A program made the position numbers and the translations under genes. Shown here piece by piece: positions 1 to 7,854 of a stretch of DNA of 64,000 nucleotides. Under the pieces are notes generated by a model. The model did no database searches. It was given only the letters and a program-made list of their open reading frames with translations, and was not told where the DNA came from. Each line of letters begins with the position of its first letter. Positions within the stretch are counted from its first letter, which is position 1. The stretch covers positions 124,001 to 188,000 of the forward strand of contig NZ_FNFH01000005.1 of assembly GCF_900100355.1 (NCBI RefSeq), in the 5' to 3' direction. The stretch is from Microbulbifer yueqingensis (GTDB lineage: Bacteria; Pseudomonadota; Gammaproteobacteria; Pseudomonadales; Cellvibrionaceae).

Positions 1-2
1 CA

Positions 3-188
3 TCAGACCACCCCTTTGGTGCTGGCAATAAAGAGGCTGAGCAATGACAGGAAGGTGAGCACGGCCACGATCACCGCCAGCAGCAACAGCGGGCGGAACG
101 GCTTGCGCTCGGTTTCGTTGACACCCGAACGCAGGAACTGGTCGACCCGGGCCTGGTCCTCGTCGGAGAGTTTTTTCTTGTCGCTCAT
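3..188 (-). CDS. Small DUF3094-type membrane protein
   Basis: A 61-residue protein with a charged, Lys/Asp-rich N-terminal half (SDEDQARVDQFL, then NETERKPFRP) and a single C-terminal hydrophobic segment at about residues 33-55. This arrangement, including the ERKPFRP motif just before the membrane helix, matches what I know of the DUF3094 family of small pseudomonad proteins, whose function is unknown. The ATG at 188 and the TGA at 3-5 are both inside the window, so the gene is complete. It reads on the same strand as the acyl-CoA dehydrogenase gene upstream but is separated from it by a strong terminator. Family assignment is from memory of the pattern; function is not inferred. Confidence 0.75.
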   Translation of the reverse strand: MSDKKKLSDEDQARVDQFLRSGVNETERKPFRPLLLLAVIVAVLTFLSLLSLFIASTKGVV

Positions 189-278
189 GGCACTCGATTC
201 GTGTTGTTGTTATCGCACCGAGTTTAGGAGAAAGGCGCCGGCGGATAAAGCGTCGACGATGCGGCGTGGCCGCAGGGC

Positions 279-304
279 AAAAAAAAGCCCCGCAGGGCGG
301 GGCT
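279..304 (-). terminator. Rho-independent terminator after the acyl-CoA dehydrogenase gene
   Basis: A perfect 8-bp stem, AGCCCCGC at 286-293 paired with GCGGGGCT at 297-304 around a 3-base loop, is followed on the minus strand by a run of eight T (A-run at 279-286 on the plus strand). It lies 51 bases past the stop of the minus-strand acyl-CoA dehydrogenase gene. Confidence 0.9.
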
Positions 305-354
305 GACAAGGCTGCTTGGGATACGGGCGGGGGAGCCGCTTACAGCGGGGCTGC

Positions 355-2136
355 CTACAGCAGCTCCTCCTCGATATCCATCAGGCTGTGGCTGCCGGCG
401 TCGACGCTGGCCGCCAGTGCGCGGGTGCGCGTCAACAGGCGCTGGTAGTAGAAACGTGCGGTCTTGACCTGGCCCTTGTAGAAGCTGTCCTGTTCCACCT
501 TGGGCAGGGCCGCTGCAGCCGCCTTCGCCCACATGAAGGCGTAGGCTACATAGCCAAACAGGTGCAGGTACTCCACCGAAGCGGCGCCCGGCGCATGGGG
601 ATCCTCCCTGGCGGCCTCGATCATCCGCGCGGTCACGTCGCGCAGGCGCTGCAGCTCTTCGGCCAGCGGCTGCACGAACTCCGCCAGCGGCTCGTGATCG
701 ATGTTCGCATCGATAAACGCCTGTACGTCGTCGGCAAACAGATTGAAGAAGGCGCCGCCGTTGGCGACCGTCTTGCGGCCCACCAGGTCCAGCGCCTGGA
801 TACCGTTGGTACCCTCATAGATCTGGGTGATGCGCACGTCGCGCACCAGCTGCTCCTGGCCCCACTCGCGGATATAGCCGTGGCCACCGAAGACCTGCTG
901 GCCCATCACGGTGCAGTCCAGGCCCATATCGGTGAAGAACGCCTTGGCTACCGGGGTGAGCAGCGCCACCATGGCTTCGGCATTCTTCTTCTCATCACCC
1001 TCGCCGAACTTGGCGATGTCCAGCCACTGCGCCACGTAGGTGGACAGGGCGCGGCCGCCGCCAATCAGCGCCTTCTGGGTCAGCAGCATGCGGCGCACGT
1101 CCGGGTGCACGGTAATCGGGTCCGCGGCCTTGTCGGCCTGTTGGGGGCCGGCCGGGGAGCGGCTCTGGATCCGCTCGCGGGCGTATTCCAGCGCGTTCTG
1201 GTAGGAGCGCTCGGAAGCGCCCAGCCCCTGGATGCCCACACCCAGGCGCTCGTAGTTCATCATGGTGAACATGGCCGCGAGGCCCTTGTTCACCTCGCCC
1301 ACCAGCCAGCCGGTGGCGCCGTCGAAATTCATCGCGCAGGTGGCCGAGGCCTTGATGCCCATCTTGTGCTCGATGGAGCCGCAGTTGACCGCGTTGCGCT
1401 CACCCAGGCTGCCGTCCTCGTTCACCAGGAATTTCGGCACCAGGAACAGCGAGATGCCCTTGGGGCCCTTGGGCGCGTCGGGCAGCTTGGCCAGCACCAG
1501 GTGGATAATGTTCTCGGACAGGTCCTGGTCGCCACCGGTGATGAAAATCTTGCTGCCGCTGATCTTGTAGCTGCCGTCTTCCTGCGGCTCCGCCTTGGTG
1601 CGGATAATGCCCAGGTCGGTGCCCGCGTGGGGCTCGGTCAGGTCCATGGCGCCGGACCAGGTGCCCTCGTACATTTTCGGCAGGTACTTCTGCTTCAGTT
1701 CCTCGCTGCCGTGGGCATCCAGCGCCAGGCAGGCGCCGGCGGTGAGGACCGGGTACAGCGCAAAAGAGATATTGGCCGCGTTGATCATCTCCTCGACCTG
1801 CGCGCCCAGCATCTTCGGCATGCCCATGCCGCCGTATTCAGGGTTGCCCACCAGCGCACCCCAGCCGCCTTCGCAGAAGGTGGCGTAGGCCTCCCTGAAG
1901 CCCGCCGGCGTGGTGACCACCCCGTCGGTCCACTGGCAGCCCTCTTCGTCGCCGCTGCGGTTGATCGGGTCCAGCGTGTTGGCGGCCAGCTTGGCCATTT
2001 CCTCGAGAATCGCGTCGGCGGTCTCACGGTCCACCGCGCCGGCCAGGCCCGACAGTCTTGCCCAGAGCTCATCCGCCGCAAACACCTCGTGCAGCAGGAA
2101 GTTCATTTCCCGCAGTGGGGCCTTGTACTCAGCCAT
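355..2136 (-). CDS. Acyl-CoA dehydrogenase, long (about 600-residue) FadE-like class
   Basis: A 593-residue FAD enzyme for the first, alpha-beta dehydrogenation step of fatty acyl-CoA beta-oxidation. The FAD/substrate signature MDLTEPHAGTDLG is at residues 164-176 and the catalytic-base region QIYEGTNGIQALDL puts the likely catalytic Glu at about 441. The length and the extra C-terminal helical domain after residue 460 fit the long class carrying an acyl-CoA dehydrogenase C-terminal domain, not the 380-residue short-chain enzymes. The ATG at 2136 follows GGGAG. Upstream sits a GAAAC-N4-GTTTG site like those bound by PsrA, suggesting fatty-acid-responsive control. The exact chain length specificity cannot be read from the sequence. 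Confidence 0.9.
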   Translation of the reverse strand: MAEYKAPLREMNFLLHEVFAADELWARLSGLAGAVDRETADAILEEMAKLAANTLDPINRSGDEEGCQWTDGVVTTPAGFREAYATFCEGGWGALVGNPEYGGMGMPKMLGAQVEEMINAANISFALYPVLTAGACLALDAHGSEELKQKYLPKMYEGTWSGAMDLTEPHAGTDLGIIRTKAEPQEDGSYKISGSKIFITGGDQDLSENIIHLVLAKLPDAPKGPKGISLFLVPKFLVNEDGSLGERNAVNCGSIEHKMGIKASATCAMNFDGATGWLVGEVNKGLAAMFTMMNYERLGVGIQGLGASERSYQNALEYARERIQSRSPAGPQQADKAADPITVHPDVRRMLLTQKALIGGGRALSTYVAQWLDIAKFGEGDEKKNAEAMVALLTPVAKAFFTDMGLDCTVMGQQVFGGHGYIREWGQEQLVRDVRITQIYEGTNGIQALDLVGRKTVANGGAFFNLFADDVQAFIDANIDHEPLAEFVQPLAEELQRLRDVTARMIEAAREDPHAPGAASVEYLHLFGYVAYAFMWAKAAAAALPKVEQDSFYKGQVKTARFYYQRLLTRTRALAASVDAGSHSLMDIEEELL

Positions 2137-2153
2137 GCTCCCGGATCCTCATT

Positions 2154-2178
2154 CAGTTGTTTGAAACAGTTGTTTGAA
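2154..2178 (-). promoter_or_regulatory. PsrA-like operator / 12-bp tandem repeat
   Basis: CAGTTGTTTGAA occurs twice (2154-2165 and 2167-2178). Across the junction the sequence reads GAAAC-AGTT-GTTTG (2163-2176), which fits the known PsrA site pattern [G/C]AAAC-N2-4-GTTT[G/C]. It lies 27-40 bases upstream of the acyl-CoA dehydrogenase ATG. PsrA is a long-chain-fatty-acid-sensing TetR-type repressor of beta-oxidation genes in pseudomonads; binding here is inferred. Confidence 0.55.
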
Positions 2179-2294
2179 TCTAGGGGCGCGGGCGCGACTT
2201 GTCAACTGCCAGCAGCGGCAGGAAAGTACGGGAAAGGCATGGTCAGCGCCCGCGCGAGTGGCGGGCGCCGTGTCACTACGGACGCGTGGGGGCG

Positions 2295-2975
2295 TTAAAG
2301 GAGCGGGGCCGGGTCCAGCTGTCCTGCCGCCCGGCGGTAGTCCGCCGCCTCGTCGAAGGGCATCACCCCCAGCAGGGGCGCCGGCAGCAGCTGGCGCAGG
2401 GTGCCCAGGTTCTCTTCCGGCCGGGCCATGCCCTCGCGGGCAAAATTGGCCACCCAGCCTGCCAGCTGCAGGCCATCGTGGCGTATGGCCTCTGCGGTCA
2501 GGACGGCGTGATTGATGCAGCCCAGCTGCATCCCGACCACCAGGATGACCGGGACGTCCAGCTCCCGCGGCAGGTCGGAGAGAAACGACCGCGGGCCCAG
2601 CGGCGTGCGCCAGCCGCCCGCGCCTTCGATCAGCACCAGGTCCGCCCCGGTATTCATCACCCCGCGGCACACCCCCGCCATACGGCTCACGTCCAGCCGC
2701 CGGCCGGCTTCGATGGCCGCAATGTGGGGCGCGATGGCGGGCTCCAGCGCGATGGGATTGACCTGCTGGTAGGGCAACTCCATGGTCATCGCCTCCTGCA
2801 GCAGCAGGGCATCGCTGTTGCGCAGCCCTTCAGCGGTGGCCTCGCAGCCGGACGCCACCGGCTTGACCGCGGCAGTCTGCAGCCCGCGGTCCGCGCAACA
2901 CGCAAGCAGGGCCGCGGTGACATGGGTCTTGCCCACCTCGGTATCGGTCCCGGCAACGAAATAGGTTCTGGCCAC
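2295..2975 (-). CDS. bioD: Dethiobiotin synthetase
   Basis: A 226-residue ATP-dependent enzyme that closes the ureido ring from 7,8-diaminopelargonate and CO2, the penultimate step of biotin synthesis. The N-terminal P-loop is GTDTEVGKTHV (residues 9-19), followed by the VKPVASGC substrate loop and the LIEGAGGW motif near residue 115, all typical of BioD. The start is GTG at 2975, preceded by GAGGAG at good spacing. Unlike the common arrangement, it is not contiguous with bioB-bioF-bioHC: a plus-strand L,D-transpeptidase gene lies between, so bioD needs its own promoter. No BirA-type palindrome was found in its upstream region. Confidence 0.95.
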   Translation of the reverse strand: MARTYFVAGTDTEVGKTHVTAALLACCADRGLQTAAVKPVASGCEATAEGLRNSDALLLQEAMTMELPYQQVNPIALEPAIAPHIAAIEAGRRLDVSRMAGVCRGVMNTGADLVLIEGAGGWRTPLGPRSFLSDLPRELDVPVILVVGMQLGCINHAVLTAEAIRHDGLQLAGWVANFAREGMARPEENLGTLRQLLPAPLLGVMPFDEAADYRRAAGQLDPAPLL

Positions 2976-3295
2976 GGGATTCTCCTCGATTTACTGCAAT
3001 TTTTTTCTTGACGGCTCTTTAAACGCCGTCTACTTGCTGATAGATTAAACGCTTAGAGCAATTATTGATCAACCGACGGCCCTATATAGCCCGGGGTTAG
3101 GATAATTTCTCCAAAAATGTCCGGGCTCCTGCCCGGGCCGGCGATTAGGGACAGCGCTGTCAGCCAGCACGCCGCTATGTCGACACGAAAAGTCGTGAGA
3201 CACGAAAAGTCGCGCCGCGTGGCCATGTGGCCGCGCGAGAGCAGGGAAGCTGCCTGAACCCGGAACACTGACCATAGAGACACGTTACCGAGACT
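2976..3295. other. Divergent intergenic region bioD / L,D-transpeptidase, with repeats
   Basis: A 320-bp stretch without a convincing gene. The bioD-proximal 100 bases are A+T-rich (promoter-like). The rest holds a CCGGGC/GCCCGG hairpin near 3121-3137, a 14-bp direct repeat GACACGAAAAGTCG at 3182-3195 and 3199-3212 (period 17), and a near-perfect 10-bp inverted repeat at 3216-3225 / 3228-3237. Short overlapping open frames here look spurious. Confidence 0.6.
3182..3212. repeat. 14-bp tandem direct repeat upstream of ldt-like gene
   Basis: GACACGAAAAGTCG is present twice with a 3-base gap. Each copy is itself partly palindromic (GAC...GTC), as an operator half-site might be. It lies about 85-115 bases before the L,D-transpeptidase start. 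Confidence 0.7.
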
Positions 3296-3781
3296 ATGCG
3301 ATACCTGATCTTTGCCCTGATGATGCTCAGCCCCCTCTTCGCCTCCGCCACCGTGACCAAGGCGGATGAAGTGGTGGTGTACAAGTCCAAGTCACTGATG
3401 CAGCTGAAAAAGAACGGCCGTGTGCTCAAGAGCTACCGGGTATCGTTCGGCGACAATCCCCGCGGACACAAGGTGCAGCAGGGGGACGAGCGCACGCCGG
3501 AAGGCCGCTACACCCTCGACTGGAAGAACCCCAAGAGCCGTTTCTACCGCTCGATCCATATCTCCTACCCCAACCGGGCAGACAAGGCCCGCGCGCGGCG
3601 CATGGGGGTCAATCCCGGCGGCGACATCATGATCCACGGCATCAAGCCGCAGTGGACCGGTATGCAGGATTACCTGAAGAAGATGAACTGGACCGACGGC
3701 TGTATCGCGGTCAACAACCGCGAGATGGATGAAATCTGGGCCATGGTGGACACCCCCACTCCCATCTCCATCTATCCCTGA
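3296..3781 (+). CDS. Secreted L,D-transpeptidase family protein (YkuD fold)
   Basis: A 161-residue protein with an N-terminal signal peptide (MRYLIFALMMLSPLFASA, cleavage near residue 18) and a compact YkuD domain. The active-site signature is recognisable as MIHG (about residue 112) and DGCIAV (about residues 139-144), giving the conserved His and catalytic Cys. Such enzymes form 3-3 cross-links or attach proteins to peptidoglycan in the periplasm; small versions without substrate-binding domains are often annotated as murein L,D-transpeptidases, but the substrate cannot be decided here. It converges on bioHC with only 31 bases between stops; its terminator lies inside the 3' end of bioHC. 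Confidence 0.88.
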   Translation: MRYLIFALMMLSPLFASATVTKADEVVVYKSKSLMQLKKNGRVLKSYRVSFGDNPRGHKVQQGDERTPEGRYTLDWKNPKSRFYRSIHISYPNRADKARARRMGVNPGGDIMIHGIKPQWTGMQDYLKKMNWTDGCIAVNNREMDEIWAMVDTPTPISIYP

Positions 3782-3812
3782 TTCCCGTCTGCCCCCGGTT
3801 TCCGGGGAACGA

Positions 3813-5417
3813 TCAGATCACGCCACGGGCGCCCGCTGTACAGCCGGCGCCCGTTTTGTTTAGCCCTTCCCCTGCTTCCAGGTCCAGGTACAGCAACTCA
3901 TAGCTCGCCGGCAGCCCCGCGGGCGTCCGCCACCGCTCGTAGGCCTCGGCCAGGGCCCGCAGCCGGGCCCGACCGGTGAGCCCCCGGCCCGCGGCCCGGT
4001 TGACGTTATGGGCGCCTATTGTCTTCAGCTCCCGCATCAGCTGCATCGCGGTATCGAAGTGCAGCACCCGCTCCTCCGCCTGCAGGGACCCGGCGAGGCC
4101 CGCAGCAGAGGCCGCGCCGAGCCAGTCCCGCGACGGCAGGAAGCGATTCACGTGCACCGCGCCGTCCACCTGGGCCCAGCTGCACCGCAACTCCGCCAGG
4201 GTACCCGGCCCCAGCGTGGCCACCAGGCAGCGGCCGTGGTCGGCCAGTACCCGCTGCAGCTCCCCGAACAGCATTGGCAGCCGGTAGCACCACTGCAGCG
4301 CCATACTGGAAAACACCAGGTCGACGCTGCCGTCCGCCAGCGGCAGTTGCTCCGCATCGGCGGCAATGTAGTGGTCCGCCACCGGCCGCTCACGGCGGGC
4401 GTACCCCAGCATGCCCTCGGCCAGGTCCAGCGCGATAATCTCCGCTTCGGGAAAGCGCCGGCGCAACAGCTCGCTGCCGTAGCCGGTCCCGCTGCCCAGG
4501 TCGAGAATGCGCCGCGGGGCGAACGCCGTTTCCACCCCACCCAGCAGCTGGCGGCATACGGCCCGTTGCAAGTGGGCAGCACCGTCGTAACTGTCGGCTG
4601 CCCGGCCGAAGGAGCGCGCCACGGCGCGCTTGTCGAAGGGGGCTGCATCACTGGCGGGCTCACTACATTCCCGCAATAAGGTACCGAGCTTTTCCGCCAC
4701 CAGTTCCGGCCGCGAAAGCTGCGGCACATGCCCCGCACCGTCAATAATCCCGGTAGCGGCGCCCAGGCGGCGGAATTCATCAGCTGCTGCAGCCGGTACC
4801 AGCGCATCGCCGTCGCCAAACAGGTACAGTGCCGGCACTCCGCCATTACCTGCCCCGGCGACCAGGCCGCGATTGTCCCAGCGTCCCAGCGCTGCCAGCG
4901 CCTCCCGCCAGCCACTTCCGGAAACAGGCGCGGCCCACTGCTTCAACTGTTTCATCACCGCGCGCATGGTGTGGTCACCGCGCGCCTGCAGGCCGCAGAA
5001 CTGGGCCTGCGTCGCAGCGGGGTCGGCGGCAAACGAGCGGCAGAAGTCCTCGAAGACACCCGGGTCCATGCCCGGCCAGTCCCCGCGCCGCACGAAGGTC
5101 GCGTTGGCCCCGATGGTGCACAGGCCACGAATGACGTTTTGCCCCAGCCGCCTGTCCCGTTCCGCCAGTCGCAGCGCCAGCATGCCGCCGAGCGAGTGCC
5201 CCACCAGGACACAGGGGCCCGGCAGCCGGCCGGCGATATCGGCAAGCAGGGTGTCGTCGTCGGGCCAGGGTTCATCGGCGCGATCGCCGAACCCGGGCAG
5301 GTCAATGGTGACCAGCGGCAGGTCCGTGCGCGCGCGCAGCTCCGTGCACAGCGGTTCCCAGAGACGACTGTCGCCGCCCCAGCCATGCAGGAATACCAGT
5401 GCCACGGAGTCGTTCAC
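3813..5417 (-). CDS. bioHC: BioH-BioC fusion: pimeloyl-ACP methyl ester esterase / malonyl-ACP O-methyltransferase
   Basis: One polypeptide carries both methyl-ester enzymes of pimelate synthesis. Numbering from the GTG at 5423 (536 residues), residues 1-252 are an alpha/beta hydrolase of BioH type: FLHGWGG at 11-17, nucleophile in GHSLGG (Ser77), acid in GDGDAL (Asp206) and GAGH (His232). Residues about 262-520 are a BioC-type SAM methyltransferase: FDKRAVARSFGRAADSYD, then motif I ILDLGSGTGYG at 306-316. A GTG at 5417 overlaps the bioF stop as GTGA, so I prefer that start (534 residues) over the GTG at 5423. The C-terminal tail (about 17 residues) is encoded by the opposite gene's terminator. 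BioC would start and BioH end the methyl-masked cycle. Confidence 0.92.
   Translation of the reverse strand: MNDSVALVFLHGWGGDSRLWEPLCTELRARTDLPLVTIDLPGFGDRADEPWPDDDTLLADIAGRLPGPCVLVGHSLGGMLALRLAERDRRLGQNVIRGLCTIGANATFVRRGDWPGMDPGVFEDFCRSFAADPAATQAQFCGLQARGDHTMRAVMKQLKQWAAPVSGSGWREALAALGRWDNRGLVAGAGNGGVPALYLFGDGDALVPAAAADEFRRLGAATGIIDGAGHVPQLSRPELVAEKLGTLLRECSEPASDAAPFDKRAVARSFGRAADSYDGAAHLQRAVCRQLLGGVETAFAPRRILDLGSGTGYGSELLRRRFPEAEIIALDLAEGMLGYARRERPVADHYIAADAEQLPLADGSVDLVFSSMALQWCYRLPMLFGELQRVLADHGRCLVATLGPGTLAELRCSWAQVDGAVHVNRFLPSRDWLGAASAAGLAGSLQAEERVLHFDTAMQLMRELKTIGAHNVNRAAGRGLTGRARLRALAEAYERWRTPAGLPASYELLYLDLEAGEGLNKTGAGCTAGARGVI
3825..3861 (+). terminator. Terminator of the L,D-transpeptidase gene, inside the bioHC 3' end
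   Basis: ACGGGCGCC at 3825-3833 pairs with GGCGCCCGT at 3846-3854; the interior GCTGTACAGC (3835-3844) continues the stem after one C/C mismatch. TTTTGTTT follows on the plus strand. The structure lies within the last codons of the opposite-strand bioHC gene. Confidence 0.8.
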
Positions 5418-6652
5418 GACCACACCCCCGGGCTTTCGCCATTGATGCCATATTCGACCAGGGCCCCGGCCAGGACCAGCAGCAGGTCCTCGACCTGTTT
5501 CTCGCTGTGGGCGGCCGAGAGGGTAATGCGCAGCCGCGCCGTGCCGGCAGGCACCGTCGGCGGGCGGATGGCCCCCACCAGGAAGCCGCGCTCCTGCAGG
5601 CGGCCGGCCACCCGCACCACGGTCTCCTCATCTCCCAGCAGCAGCGGCTGGATGGCGGTGGCGGAGGGCATCAGCGGCAAGCCGAGTTCGGCAGCGCGGC
5701 GGCGGAACTGCCCGATGCGCTGTCGCAGGCGCTCGCGATGGCCGGGCTCACTCTGCATGATGTCCAGCGCCGCGATGTTGCCGGCGGCAATCGCCGGCGG
5801 CATACCGGTCGTGTAGATATAAGGGCGGGCGAATTGCACCAGGTAATCGACCAGCTCGCGGGAGCCAGCGACAAAGGCCCCGGCATTGCCGGCCGCCTTG
5901 CCCAGTGTGCCCATCAGCACCGGCGCCTCGTCCTGGCCCAGCCCCGCGGCGGCGGCACTGCCGGCAGCGGGCAGCTCCGCGCTGCCCATCACACCGAAGC
6001 CATGGGCCTCGTCCACCATAAGCCAGGCACCGTACTCGCGACACAGTTGTGCCATCTCACGCAGGGGCGCACAGTCGCCGTCCATGCTGTAGACGCCATC
6101 CACCGCCACCAGGATATTGCCGCCGCCCCGCTCTTTCCTGTTCCGCTGCGCCCGTTGCAGCTGCCGCTCCAGCGCGGCCAGGTCACTGTGGGCAAAGCGC
6201 AGGCTCTCCGCGCGGCACAGGCGGGCACCGTCGATCAGCGAGGCGTGGTTGAGTCTGTCGGAAATAATATTGTCGCCGCGGCCCACCAGGGCACAGATGG
6301 TGCCCACATTGGCCAAGTAACCGCTGGAAAATACCAGCGCTGCCTCCCGGCCTGTCAGCCCGGCGATCCTGTCCTGCAGTTGCTCGTGCACTTCCAGGTG
6401 GCCATTGACCAGGTGCGACGCGGTAGCCCCCGCCCCCAGCTCGGCACCGGCCTGCTGCGCGGCGATCACCGCGGGGTGGGTGGCAAGGCCCAGGTAATCA
6501 TTGCTGCTGAAGGTCACCAGCGGCACGCCGTCCACCTCGGCCTGCGGGCCGGGCGCCGCGGCCAGGGTTTTCAGTTCCCGGTAGAGGTTGCGCTCGCGGC
6601 GCTCGGCGAGGCGCTGGCGGAGTACTTCCGCCAGCGGTGCGGTGGAGGTCAT
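5414..6652 (-). CDS. bioF: 8-amino-7-oxononanoate synthase
   Basis: A 412-residue PLP enzyme condensing pimeloyl-ACP (or -CoA) with L-alanine. The fold-type I aminotransferase features are clear: [13 protein letters not shown] at 48-60, the cofactor-binding MVDEAHGFG near 212-220 and the PLP lysine in [11 protein letters not shown] (Lys252). Its ATG overlaps the bioB stop by 4 bases (ATGA), and its stop overlaps the bioHC start, so bioB-bioF-bioHC is a translationally coupled operon read from the promoter in front of bioB. Confidence 0.97.
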   Translation of the reverse strand: MTSTAPLAEVLRQRLAERRERNLYRELKTLAAAPGPQAEVDGVPLVTFSSNDYLGLATHPAVIAAQQAGAELGAGATASHLVNGHLEVHEQLQDRIAGLTGREAALVFSSGYLANVGTICALVGRGDNIISDRLNHASLIDGARLCRAESLRFAHSDLAALERQLQRAQRNRKERGGGNILVAVDGVYSMDGDCAPLREMAQLCREYGAWLMVDEAHGFGVMGSAELPAAGSAAAAGLGQDEAPVLMGTLGKAAGNAGAFVAGSRELVDYLVQFARPYIYTTGMPPAIAAGNIAALDIMQSEPGHRERLRQRIGQFRRRAAELGLPLMPSATAIQPLLLGDEETVVRVAGRLQERGFLVGAIRPPTVPAGTARLRITLSAAHSEKQVEDLLLVLAGALVEYGINGESPGVWS

Positions 6653-7731
6653 TTTGCCGCGTCGTAGAAGAAAGGATCGTTTTCCTGTTCGCTGATACGT
6701 GCCGAAAGCTCGGCCTCCACTTCGGCCTCGTCCGCGTACTGCTGGTACTCCTCCGGCTTGATGCCCAGGCGCGCGAACAGCTGCATATCCTCGTTGGCCT
6801 CGGGGTTGCCGGTGGTGAGCAGTTTCTCTCCGTAGAAGATCGAGTTGGCGCCGGCCAGGAAGGCCAGCGACTGCATCTCATCGCTCATGGCCTCGCGCCC
6901 GGCGGACAGCCGCACATGGGACTTCGGCATCATGATGCGGGCCACGGCAATGCAGCGGATAAATTCGAACGGATCCAGGTCTTTTTCATCCTCAAGCGGG
7001 GTACCGGCCACCTTCACCAGCATATTGATGGGCACGGATTCCGGGTGCTCCGGCAGGTTGGCCAGCTGCATCAGCAGCCCGGCGCGGTCCTTCTCACCCT
7101 CACCCAGGCCGACAATGCCACCGGCACAGACCTTCATGCCGGCGGCGCGCACCCGGTCCAGGGTCTCGAGGCGATCCTGGTAAGTCCGGGTGGTGATGAT
7201 CTCGCCGTAATATTCCGGCGAGGTATCCAGGTTGTGGTTGTAATAGTCGAGCCCGGCCTCGGCCAGCTCCTTCGCCTGTTCGTCCTTCAGCATGCCCAGG
7301 GTCATGCAGGTCTCCAGCCCCAGGGCCTTCACCTCCCGCACCATGCGGGTGACGTAGGGCATATCCTTCTTCTTGGGCGAGCGCCATGCGGCGCCCATGC
7401 AGAAACGGGTTGCACCGCTGGCCTTGGCCGCGCGCGCCTCCTCAACCACCTTTTCCACCTTCATCAGCTGCTCCCGCTCCAGCCCGGTGTCGTAGCGGGC
7501 GCTCTGGGGGCAGTAGGCGCAGTCCTCGGGACAGGCGCCGGTCTTGATGGAACACAGGGTGCTCACCTGTACCCGGTTCGGGTCGAAATGTGTGCGGTGT
7601 ACCTGCTGGGCGGTAAACAGCAGGTCGTTGAACGGCAGCGCGAACAGGTCCAGGACCTGCTGGCGAGTCCAGTCGTGGCGCTCCTGGAAATAGACAGAGG
7701 AGGCGACTGGCATTTGCTGGGCGGCGGTCAC
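6649..7731 (-). CDS. bioB: Biotin synthase
   Basis: A 360-residue radical-SAM enzyme that inserts sulfur into dethiobiotin. The 4Fe-4S motif CPEDCAYC is at Cys67, Cys71 and Cys74; the auxiliary cluster region includes RFCMGAAW (about 109) and [12 protein letters not shown] (about 158). The track start is GTG at 7731 with GGGAG ten bases upstream; an ATG six codons in (7713) is an alternative. It is the first gene of bioB-bioF-bioHC and is preceded by a sigma70-like promoter whose -35 hexamer overlaps a BirA-type operator. Confidence 0.97.
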   Translation of the reverse strand: MTAAQQMPVASSVYFQERHDWTRQQVLDLFALPFNDLLFTAQQVHRTHFDPNRVQVSTLCSIKTGACPEDCAYCPQSARYDTGLEREQLMKVEKVVEEARAAKASGATRFCMGAAWRSPKKKDMPYVTRMVREVKALGLETCMTLGMLKDEQAKELAEAGLDYYNHNLDTSPEYYGEIITTRTYQDRLETLDRVRAAGMKVCAGGIVGLGEGEKDRAGLLMQLANLPEHPESVPINMLVKVAGTPLEDEKDLDPFEFIRCIAVARIMMPKSHVRLSAGREAMSDEMQSLAFLAGANSIFYGEKLLTTGNPEANEDMQLFARLGIKPEEYQQYADEAEVEAELSARISEQENDPFFYDAAK

Positions 7732-7800
7732 GGGGGTTAGTCTCCCATCGGTTATTGATGCAGCTTTGTTATGGACGACCGGGTCACCCCGGAAGCTGCC

Positions 7801-7828
7801 AGTGTAGCGGTGACCCCATCGCTGTCAA
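7801..7828 (-). promoter_or_regulatory. Probable bioB promoter
   Basis: On the minus strand TTGACA (plus-strand 7823-7828) is followed after 16 bases by TACACT (7801-7806). The perfect -35 hexamer overlaps the right arm of the BirA-like operator, so a bound repressor would block polymerase. About 70 bases separate it from the bioB start. Confidence 0.65.
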
Positions 7829-7854
7829 CCAAGCAGCCAGGGAATGGTTTACAG
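7822..7854. promoter_or_regulatory. BirA-type biotin operator
   Basis: CTGTCAACC (7822-7830), 15 bases, GGTTTACAG (7846-7854). This is the dyad architecture known for BirA operators in gammaproteobacteria (TTGTAAACC-N14-16-GGTTTACAA) with two mismatches in one arm. It overlaps the bioB -35 box and the annotated ATG of the divergent comF-like gene. Confidence 0.75.

Noticed and set aside
316..2298. Long open frame on the plus strand opposite the acyl-CoA dehydrogenase
   Set aside because: It is an antisense frame kept open by the codon bias of the real minus-strand gene; its translation is compositionally odd (His/Gln/Val-rich) and has no family motif.
3062..3283. Overlapping short minus-strand frames in the bioD/ldt gap
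   Set aside because: No ribosome site, no composition or motif supporting translation, and they overlap the repeats and hairpins.
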